A stretch of 64,000 nucleotides of DNA from CAZRXG01 sp964603985. Its GTDB lineage: Bacteria > Chloroflexota > Anaerolineae > Aggregatilineales > UBA3940. Position numbers and translations under genes: made by a program. Every line of letters begins with the position of its first letter. The stretch's first letter is position 1. The stretch spans positions 99,508-163,507 of the forward strand of contig CAZRXG010000006.1 of assembly GCA_964603985.1 (NCBI GenBank), written 5' to 3'. Positions 58,086-64,000 of the stretch are shown in pieces. The notes beneath the pieces were generated by a model. It did not search any database. It was not told the origin of the DNA and was given only the letters and a program-made list of their open reading frames with translations.

Positions 58086-58463
58086 ATGAGCGAGCAACAC
58101 AGTCGCCAGGTGGTGGAGTCTCTTTGGAGGTTGTTCGATGCCCAGGACTTCGATGCTGCGGGCGACCTGCTGCACGACGACTTCGTCTGCGAGTGGCCTC
58201 AGTCGAGGGAGCGCATACGCGGTCGTGATAACTTCATTGCTCTCAACAAGTACTATCCCGGCGAGTGGCGGGTGACCGTCGAGAGGGTGGTCGTCGGCGG
58301 CGAGGAGGTCGTCACGCAGACGACGCTGCGCTGCGGCGATCAGGTCGTCTGTGCGATCTCATTCTTCGAGCTGCGGGCCGGGAAGATCGTCAGGCTGTGC
58401 GAATACTGGCCTGAGCCTGCCGAGGCACCGGACTGGCGGGCACAGTGGGTGGAGAGGATGTGA
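58086..58463 (+). CDS. SnoaL/NTF2-like domain protein
   Basis: A 125-residue single domain with the NTF2-like cone fold pattern: VVESLWRLFDAQDFDAAGDL, then DDFVCEWPQS, then GRDNFIALNKYYPGEWRV, and C-terminal strands FFELRAGKIVRLCEYW. Such domains bind or isomerise small ligands. The specific role is not evident. It lies 64 bases before mdh but with a different likely role. Confidence 0.85.
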   Translation: MSEQHSRQVVESLWRLFDAQDFDAAGDLLHDDFVCEWPQSRERIRGRDNFIALNKYYPGEWRVTVERVVVGGEEVVTQTTLRCGDQVVCAISFFELRAGKIVRLCEYWPEPAEAPDWRAQWVERM

Positions 58464-58527
58464 AGGTGTAATCTGTCGTACAACGCCCCGGTTTTATTGA
58501 TATGCCATTGGAGGAGGCTGTTTCAGT

Positions 58528-59469
58528 ATGCGCAAGAAAGTGACCATTATTGGTGCGGGCAACGTCGGCGCGACCGCCGCGCACTGGATCGCAGCCCGCG
58601 ATCTGGCCGACGTTGTCCTGGTTGATATTGTAGAGGGAATGCCCCAGGGCAAAGCACTCGACCTGGCTCAGGCAGGGCCGGTTGAGGACTTCGATCTCAC
58701 CATCGTCGGCACCAACGATTACGCCGACACCGCTGGCTCAGATGTGGCCGTTATCACCGCCGGTGTGCCCCGCCGTAAGGACCCGAAGACCGGCGAATAC
58801 CCCAGCCGCGACGAGCTGGTCAAGACCAACCAGCGCATCGTTTCGAGCGTGGTCAGGTCCTTCGTTGAGCACTCCCCCGATGCCGTCCTGGTTGTCGTCT
58901 CCAACCCGCTCGACGCGATGTGTCACGTCGCCCTGCACGAGAGCGGCTTCCCGCCCCACCGGGTCGTCGGTCAGGCGGGCGCGCTCGACACCGCCCGCTA
59001 CAAGACCTTCCTCGCCATGGAGCTGGGCGTCTCGGTGAAGGACGTGCACGGCATTGTGCTCGGCGGGCACGGCGATACAATGGTCCCGCTGCCCAACCAT
59101 ACCTCGGTCGCTGGTATCCCCATTCTGGAGCTGATGCCGCGCGAGAAACTGGATGCCATCATCGAGCGCACGCGCCAGGGCGGCGGTGAGCTGGTCGGCC
59201 TGCTGGGCTACAGCGGCTACTACGCCCCCGCGTCGGCGACTGTCAGCATGGTCGAGGCGATTGTCAGGGATCAGAAGCGTGTCATCCCCTGCGCGGTCTA
59301 CCTGCAGGGCGAGTACGGCTACCGCGATCTGTTCATCGGCGTGCCCTGCGTGCTCGGCGCGAACGGCGTCGAGCGCGTCATCGAGATGCAGCTTGGCGAC
59401 GAGGAAGAAGCCATGCTCGATCACTCCGCTGAGGCGGTGTGCAGCGTCGTCGAGGTGCTGGGATACTGA
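58528..59469 (+). CDS. mdh: Malate dehydrogenase, LDH-like type
   Basis: Interconverts malate and oxaloacetate with NAD. The 313 residues carry the N-terminal IIGAGNVGATAAHW, the substrate-specificity loop AGVPRRKDPKTGEYPSRDEL (second Arg typical of malate over lactate), VSNPLDAM and the catalytic GGHGDTMVPL with His. The loop is a few residues longer than in most Mdh proteins (KDPKTGEYP). The length and form fit the tetrameric Chloroflexus-type enzyme. A hairpin terminates the gene. Confidence 0.95.
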   Translation: MRKKVTIIGAGNVGATAAHWIAARDLADVVLVDIVEGMPQGKALDLAQAGPVEDFDLTIVGTNDYADTAGSDVAVITAGVPRRKDPKTGEYPSRDELVKTNQRIVSSVVRSFVEHSPDAVLVVVSNPLDAMCHVALHESGFPPHRVVGQAGALDTARYKTFLAMELGVSVKDVHGIVLGGHGDTMVPLPNHTSVAGIPILELMPREKLDAIIERTRQGGGELVGLLGYSGYYAPASATVSMVEAIVRDQKRVIPCAVYLQGEYGYRDLFIGVPCVLGANGVERVIEMQLGDEEEAMLDHSAEAVCSVVEVLGY

Positions 59470-59495
59470 CGGTGGCTGTTGTGGCTGCCTGAGCG

Positions 59496-59529
59496 AACCC
59501 GCCGTCTGTCCCCTTGCAGGTGGCGGGTT
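59496..59529 (+). terminator. Stem-loop terminator after mdh
   Basis: An 8-bp perfect stem (AACCCGCC / GGCGGGTT) with an 18-base loop, then an AT-rich TATTGATTATTGTTTT. Confidence 0.55.
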
Positions 59530-59612
59530 TATTGATTATTGTTTTAGTGGGGGGCTGGGCGTGCTGCCCATCACGGAGCGGTACAGGATCATCTGTTTTC
59601 GGGGGAGCATTA

Positions 59613-60593
59613 ATGAACCGGGCTGTCGATCTCGAGGAGGGCGTTGCGTTCGTCGTCGCCGACCTGCACGGCGCGTGGGAGCCGTACGTCCACTACCGCG
59701 ATAAGTTCCTTTCGCTGCGCGAACAAGGGGCCGCCGACGTGCTGGTCTTCCTGGGCGATATCATTCACGGCTACGGCCCGCCGGAGGAAGATCACTCCCT
59801 GCCGATGCTGTGGGACATCATGCAGTTGCAGCGCGATCTCGGCCCGCAGACCGTCATCATGCTGCTCGGCAACCACGAGCTGCCGCACATCTACGGTGTG
59901 ACGCTCTCCAAGGGCGATCTCGTCTTCACGCCGCGCTTCGAGCACGCCCTGGGACAGCACCGTCCCTACGTGATCGACTTTCTGAAGAGCCTCCCCTTCG
60001 TCATACGCACGTCCGGCGGCGTGATGCTGACCCACGCCGGGGCCGCCCCCGGCGTCGCCACGCCCGACATCGCCGAGCGCCTGCTCAGCTTCTCCCACGA
60101 CGATTTGCTCCAGGAGGTTGATCGCCTGCTCAAGCGCGACGACGTGCTCGATTTGTTGGAAGCGTATCTGAAGGTTGATCTGGAGCAGTACGACCGCCTG
60201 GCCCGCCACTACCTGGCCGTCACCGGGCCGGGCGACCCCCGCTACTACGACCTGCTGCGCGGCTTCATCGTCAGCAATCTCGTCGAGTGGATCCCGCTGT
60301 GGGATTTCTTCTTCACCCAGTGCGAGGCGGGCATGTCACTCAGCATGTATCGCCAGACGCTCGAACGCTTCCTGACCGTCTACGCATCCCCGGAGGTGCC
60401 CCAACGTGTGCTCGTCGCCGGGCACATGAACGCCCGCGACGGGCGCGAGGTCGTCGCCGATCTGCAACTGCGCCTGGCTAGCTGGGCGCACGCCGTGCCC
60501 GAAGAGTCGGGCTGCTATCTGCTCTTCGATGTCACCCAACCCGTCGAGACCGCCGCCGATTTACTGCCTTTCGCGCACCGCCTCCCAACGTGA
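59613..60593 (+). CDS. PPP-type metallophosphoesterase
   Basis: A 326-residue metallophosphoesterase with motifs VADLHG near residue 15, FLGDIIHGYG near 46, LLGNHELPH near 88, LTHAGAAPG near 139 and AGHMNARDG near 273, all in the order of Ser/Thr phosphatase and ApaH-like enzymes. The large helical insert (residues 150-250) is longer than in ApaH. The ATG at 59613 has GGGAG 5 bases before it. The substrate could be a phosphoprotein or dinucleotide. Confidence 0.9.
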   Translation: MNRAVDLEEGVAFVVADLHGAWEPYVHYRDKFLSLREQGAADVLVFLGDIIHGYGPPEEDHSLPMLWDIMQLQRDLGPQTVIMLLGNHELPHIYGVTLSKGDLVFTPRFEHALGQHRPYVIDFLKSLPFVIRTSGGVMLTHAGAAPGVATPDIAERLLSFSHDDLLQEVDRLLKRDDVLDLLEAYLKVDLEQYDRLARHYLAVTGPGDPRYYDLLRGFIVSNLVEWIPLWDFFFTQCEAGMSLSMYRQTLERFLTVYASPEVPQRVLVAGHMNARDGREVVADLQLRLASWAHAVPEESGCYLLFDVTQPVETAADLLPFAHRLPT

Positions 60594-60684
60594 AAAGCAC
60601 CCGGTCAACGGGGTGGCCGTCTCCCGTCTCCAATTCCCTCACCATCCCGCCCATCTGCCGTGAACTATAAGCCATCCGCCATTC

Positions 60685-60710
60685 GCCATAAGCTATATGC
60701 CATAAGCTAT
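60685..60710. repeat. Short AT-rich direct repeat
   Basis: GCCATAAGCTAT occurs twice, 14 bases apart, beside a related AACTATAAGCCAT. It lies in the gap between the convergent phosphoesterase and ferredoxin genes. Confidence 0.6.
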
Positions 60711-61072
60711 CCCCCCGGCCTATCCACCCACTCCGCCTCCGGCGTGATCTGGTCCTCCGGGCGCGCCCCGGCGTCGTCCAGGTCGCTCTCCGAGAGCCGG
60801 TACACTGGTTCGACCGTCATGTCGTGGTCGCATAGAATCTGGCAGCTCAGCCGCACCTTGCCCAGTAAGTTGCCCTTCTCCAACCGGTCACGCTCTGCCT
60901 TCGTCATCTTGTCCGGCTCACCCTCATGGAAGACGACGCGGCAGGTGGTGCAATGCGCGTGCCCGCCGCAGCGATGCAGGATGTCAACGCCGTTGTCCTC
61001 CAACGCCAGTACAAGGCGCTTGTCGTCCGGCGCTTCAAAAGTCGGACCGCCCTTAACGGTGATCTTCGCCAT
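60707..61072 (-). CDS. 2Fe-2S ferredoxin
   Basis: A 121-residue ferredoxin with the plant-type ligand pattern: HRCGGHAHCTTCRV (C-x5-C-x2-C) near residues 35-44 and LSCQILC near 76. N-terminal strands and an acidic C-terminal tail are normal. Cyanobacterial Ycf46/Ycf35 neighbourhoods often include a ferredoxin; here it lies 27 kb away, so any link is conjecture. Confidence 0.93.
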   Translation of the reverse strand: MAKITVKGGPTFEAPDDKRLVLALEDNGVDILHRCGGHAHCTTCRVVFHEGEPDKMTKAERDRLEKGNLLGKVRLSCQILCDHDMTVEPVYRLSESDLDDAGARPEDQITPEAEWVDRPGG

Positions 61073-61144
61073 GCTTCGTCTCTCCTATGTGAAAAAGGCC
61101 GGGGCGACAAGTCTATTATCCAGACGCGGAGAGGGTTTTCGGGC

Positions 61145-62722
61145 TTACTCCTCTCCGTTCACCAGCGCGTTGAAGTCCTCCCGGCAGGTGCACGCCTCCC
61201 GGAACTCCTCGCTCTTGGTCATCGACCCGTCGTACTCGTAGCCATACGTGTAGACCAGCCACCCGTCCAGCACCATCTGCGGCGCGGGCACTTCGAGCGG
61301 GCACGCCGTGCAGTCGGCGGCTATCCACTCCCCATTGTAGCGCCGCGCGATGTGCAGGTGGCTGGAGAAGCTGACGCCCCCCTCGCACGAGGGATGCCCG
61401 ATCGGGTCACCCTGTTTGACCTTCTGTCCCTCGACCACCGCCCGGCCTTCGCTGGAGAGGTGCAGGTAAAAGACCGTCCACCCCGTCCCCTCGAACCCAT
61501 CCCCGTCCAGGTCGAGGATCACGATCCCCATTTCACTGCGCGCGATCACCCCGTCCGCGACGGCTGCCGCGTACTCCGTGTAAATCTCGCATCCCTCCGT
61601 CACTTCCGGTGGCACGAAGTCCAGCGCCGCCCACGCGCTGCCTGTGCCCCACCCGCCATGAGGCCCGCCCGTGTAGTACCACGTCTCGCCCTCCGGCCAG
61701 GGCAGGCTCATCGGCGGCTGGCTGAGGTCGGGCGGGATCAGCGGCTCGACCGCGTACTGAAACGGGTCGCCGAACAGGCTGACGTAGGTCGCGAAGAGGC
61801 CGGTGTGCTGCGTGGCAACCAGCCACTCCTCCAGGTTGCGCGTCTGCGAGAGCAGCATCTGCACGCCCGCCGTGCCCGCGTTGAGCGTCGGGTGCAGCCC
61901 CACGCGCGTCCCATCGGCCAGCAGCGTCGCGGTCAGCCCGCGCTGCCGCCAGCCGTAGTACCCGGTTTGCAGCATCTTCCCCGCCCATCCAAGCTGCCGG
62001 TACAGCCCGTAGATCTCATCCGGGCGCTCGGTGTAATTCAGCGGGTAGAAGGCCGCCGTGTCCGCGACGCTCGTCTGGCTGATCCACTGGCTCTCGTATT
62101 CCAGCAGCGCCAGCAGCAGCCGGGGATTGAGGCTCTGCTCCAACGCCACCCGCTCCACGATCTCGATCCCCGTCCACGTCTGCTCATCGATCTCTTCGCT
62201 GTAGATGTTCAGGTAGCAGTCACGCCCCGCCAGGAAGGACGCCACGTCGAAGTCTCGCAGCGCTGGGCCGTACACCAACTCGCTATCCGGGATGATCTTG
62301 AAGTCCGGCCCCGTCGTCTGGATCGCCGTCGGGATGATCAGGGCCTGCCCCACCTCAAGCACGTTTATGTCCGGGATGTCGTTTACCTCGACGATGGACT
62401 CGACCGTGACGCCGTACCACTCGGCGATGGCGCTCAGCGTGTCGCCCCGCTGCACGATGTGGATCTGCTCCTCGGTCGGGTCAACGACCGCGCTGCGCGT
62501 CGGGTTGGGCGTCGGGATGAACGTCGGCGTGGGCGCGTTGTCGGGGTCGAGCGTGCGCAGCGGCGGGACCGGCGTGGCTTCGCTGCTGCCGCCCCCGCCG
62601 ATCTCCCCGCTCGACGGCGTCGCCGTGACCAGCACCACGTAGCTCCCGGTCGGGCCGCAGGCGATGACCGCCAGCAGGATGAGAAAGAGTGCCGGTCGTG
62701 TGAGGCGTGTTCGGGATTTCAT
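61145..62722 (-). CDS. LysM and M23-type peptidase lipoprotein
   Basis: A 525-residue secreted lipoprotein: lipobox LAVIACG (Cys at about residue 22), Thr/Pro linker, a LysM domain near 87-132 (HIVQRGDTLSAIAEWYGVTV), a helical middle region with LEYESQW that recalls lysozyme-like folds, and a C-terminal M23/LytM domain. In the latter I see PHGGWGTGSAWAALDF (first metal ligands), FYLHLSSEG and the SSHLHIARRYNG motif with H-x-H. It likely cuts or remodels cell-wall peptides. It follows the esterase gene by 10 bases. Confidence 0.92.
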   Translation of the reverse strand: MKSRTRLTRPALFLILLAVIACGPTGSYVVLVTATPSSGEIGGGGSSEATPVPPLRTLDPDNAPTPTFIPTPNPTRSAVVDPTEEQIHIVQRGDTLSAIAEWYGVTVESIVEVNDIPDINVLEVGQALIIPTAIQTTGPDFKIIPDSELVYGPALRDFDVASFLAGRDCYLNIYSEEIDEQTWTGIEIVERVALEQSLNPRLLLALLEYESQWISQTSVADTAAFYPLNYTERPDEIYGLYRQLGWAGKMLQTGYYGWRQRGLTATLLADGTRVGLHPTLNAGTAGVQMLLSQTRNLEEWLVATQHTGLFATYVSLFGDPFQYAVEPLIPPDLSQPPMSLPWPEGETWYYTGGPHGGWGTGSAWAALDFVPPEVTEGCEIYTEYAAAVADGVIARSEMGIVILDLDGDGFEGTGWTVFYLHLSSEGRAVVEGQKVKQGDPIGHPSCEGGVSFSSHLHIARRYNGEWIAADCTACPLEVPAPQMVLDGWLVYTYGYEYDGSMTKSEEFREACTCREDFNALVNGEE

Positions 62723-62732
62723 GGGTTCTGCT

Positions 62733-63743
62733 TCACTCCCCGTCGGGCGCGAGCGCCGCCGTCAGGAACGGCAGCGACGTATCATACCGCCAGTTGATAT
62801 GCCTGTGCCCGCCATCGAACTCTTCGTACCTGTGCGGCACGCCGTGCTCGTCCAGGATGCGGTGCAGCCACCGCGCGCCGAGGAAGAGGTTGTACTCGTC
62901 CTGTATTCCACAGTCGAAGTACAGCCCGCGCAGGCCCTTCAACGTCTCGATGTGCTGCGGCGCGAGCCGGATCGGGTCGCGCGCCTTCCAGCGCGCCCAC
63001 ACCTCTTCGCGAATCACTCCCGTGTACGGGTCAAACGGCAGGTCGAAGCCATGCGGGCTGTCGGGGTTGGGCGAGTAACAGGCGCTCATCGCGATGGCGT
63101 TCAACGCGCTTCCCCAGTCCCGCCCTCTTTCGCGCACGCTGGTGCCCTCGCTTAAAAAGCCCTCCACCCCGCCGAACTTCTCCAGTACCCGGATCGTGCC
63201 CGGAATGTCCGGCCAATAGCACAGCTCAAAGTACATGTCACCGCTGTGACTCGCCGCCGCCCCGAACAGGTCCGGGTGCCTCATCGCCATCATCAGCGTC
63301 CCGTAGCCACCGCTGCTGTATCCCATCACCCCCCGCTGCTCCCGCGCGGCCAGCGTGCGGAACTGCCCATCGACGAACGGCACCAGCTCCTGCGTCAGGT
63401 AATCCTCGTAGCGCCCCACCGCCGACGAGTTGAGGTACTGGCTGCCCCCGTAGCGTGTGAAGGCGTCGGGGAAGGCCATGATGGCCGGTCCGGCTTCGCC
63501 TGCCCGTATCAGCCGCTCCATCCGCTGCACGATGTTCTCATCCCACGCCTGGAGGTTGAAGAACCGCTCCCCCCAACTGGTGAATGGTGCCAGCACCCAG
63601 ATCACCGGGTAGCGGCGCTGAGTCTCGGCCTCGTAGCCCGGCGGCAGGTACACCGGCAGCGTCCGGACGTGCGGGTCGCCGAGCGGGTTGTCGGCCAGGA
63701 CTTCCGATTCGTGCTCCAGGTAGACGATCCGGTTTTTGGGCAT
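62733..63743 (-). CDS. Putative esterase (enterochelin esterase/esterase D-like)
   Basis: A 336-residue alpha/beta-hydrolase of the Esterase D/Fes-type group. YPVIWVLAPFTSWGERFF gives the early strand, VMGYSSGGYGTLMM near residue 140 the nucleophile, FDCGIQDEYN near 275 the acid and GGHRHINWRYD near 310 the histidine. An N-terminal EHESEVLADNPLGDPHVR is typical. No signal peptide is seen, so it is probably cytoplasmic. The substrate is unknown. Confidence 0.9.
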   Translation of the reverse strand: MPKNRIVYLEHESEVLADNPLGDPHVRTLPVYLPPGYEAETQRRYPVIWVLAPFTSWGERFFNLQAWDENIVQRMERLIRAGEAGPAIMAFPDAFTRYGGSQYLNSSAVGRYEDYLTQELVPFVDGQFRTLAAREQRGVMGYSSGGYGTLMMAMRHPDLFGAAASHSGDMYFELCYWPDIPGTIRVLEKFGGVEGFLSEGTSVRERGRDWGSALNAIAMSACYSPNPDSPHGFDLPFDPYTGVIREEVWARWKARDPIRLAPQHIETLKGLRGLYFDCGIQDEYNLFLGARWLHRILDEHGVPHRYEEFDGGHRHINWRYDTSLPFLTAALAPDGE

Positions 63744-63945
63744 AGGCTCTGTCTGCTGTTCTCCTTCGCTTATATCGCACCGGATTCTAGCCTACCACTC
63801 CACATGGGACAACTTGAGACGCCGGGCCGCTATCGTCTCCGTCTTGCTTTTCTGTTCCTCAAAGCTGTGCTATCATCGCCGGAGCCTGGATGCACCTTGA
63901 GTATTTAATCCGGCCACGATGGAAATGCCGGTTCGCCCGGCTTCT

Positions 63946-63989
63946 CCCCTCCCCCCAGCGCCGTCAAGGCGCGGAATGTGGGGGAGGGG
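63946..63989. repeat. Long imperfect palindrome at the window edge
   Basis: CCCCTCCCCCCA pairs with TGGGGGAGGGG (one bulged C) around an inner hairpin GCGCC-GTCAA-GGCGC. It lies in a non-coding stretch of about 250 bases after the divergent esterase start and continues toward the window end with more G-runs. It looks like a dispersed intergenic repeat, but only one copy is in view. Confidence 0.6.
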
Positions 63990-64000
63990 CCGGGGGTGGG

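Noticed and set aside
60598..60615. Terminator between the phosphoesterase and ferredoxin genes
   Set aside because: The stem is only 5 bp and has no T run.
1..64000. Prophage, transposon or genomic island
   Set aside because: No integrase, transposase, phage structural gene, tRNA or flanking direct repeats were seen, and operons read as ordinary chromosomal genes.

Overview
The window is a 64 kb piece of a GC-rich bacterial chromosome, densely packed and with no rRNA, tRNA, transposase, integrase or CRISPR array that I can see. Gene content points to Chloroflexota, probably an Anaerolineae-like lineage. It has an LDH-like malate dehydrogenase, a DUF1385 protein, a YebC-RuvC pair, extended -10 promoters, many HEAT and TPR proteins, and lipoproteins with Thr/Pro-rich linkers. 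This taxonomic call is inference from gene families, not from a search.

Layout. 1-4 kb: the end of a membrane Ser/Thr kinase with a TPR ectodomain, a STAS-like protein with a Lys/Glu-rich tail, and ATP-type PEP carboxykinase. 4-13.5 kb (minus strand): a small membrane protein, a YyaL-type thioredoxin-domain protein, then a complete oxidative pentose phosphate operon in the order tkt-rpiB-gnd-zwf-opcA-pgl. 13.8-15.7 kb: an Hsp90-family protein. 16-19 kb: a TetR regulator with a promoter and 18-bp operator, followed by two different acyl-CoA dehydrogenases. 19.2-34.2 kb: a 15-kb block entirely on the minus strand. Read in the direction of transcription, it starts with a Ycf46-type AAA ATPase, an unknown helical protein, Ycf35 (DUF1257), DUF2997, a small acidic protein, a GrpE-like protein and an Hsp70. 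It continues with a degenerate receiver/HEAT protein, two HEAT-repeat proteins, an FGE-like protein without active-site cysteines and a PflA-type radical SAM protein. It ends with two paralogous membrane proteins, an MBL-fold hydrolase, a two-subunit MaoC/FAS1-like hydratase and an MFS transporter. 34.3-39.5 kb (plus): a lipoprotein, sucCD, an unknown protein with a Gly-rich GGxV motif and an alpha/beta hydrolase. 39.7-47.1 kb: a polyphosphate island with a CYTH-HTH-CHAD protein, two PPK2 kinases, PPK1, and a metallophosphoesterase fused to a Ppx-type HD domain. 47.3-60.6 kb: a second GGxV-motif protein, yebC, ruvC, an MFS-like transporter, GNAT proteins, a sensor without an output domain, an ATP-grasp enzyme, DUF1385, two paralogous membrane proteins with their winged-helix regulator and operator, mdh, and a PPP-type phosphoesterase. 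60.7-63.7 kb (minus): a 2Fe-2S ferredoxin, a LysM/M23 lipoprotein and an esterase.

The best candidate for an undescribed system is the 24.8-34.2 kb block. It joins a cyanobacterial/plastid-type gene set (Ycf46, Ycf35, DUF2997) to a lidless Hsp70 and a GrpE-like partner. Four of its otherwise unrelated proteins begin with two or three copies of a short motif of the form E-P-x-L-G-G-x-R-R, spaced about 15-16 residues apart. This looks like a shared docking or targeting tag. The second point of interest is the polyphosphate island, which carries two domain fusions that I do not recognise as standard.
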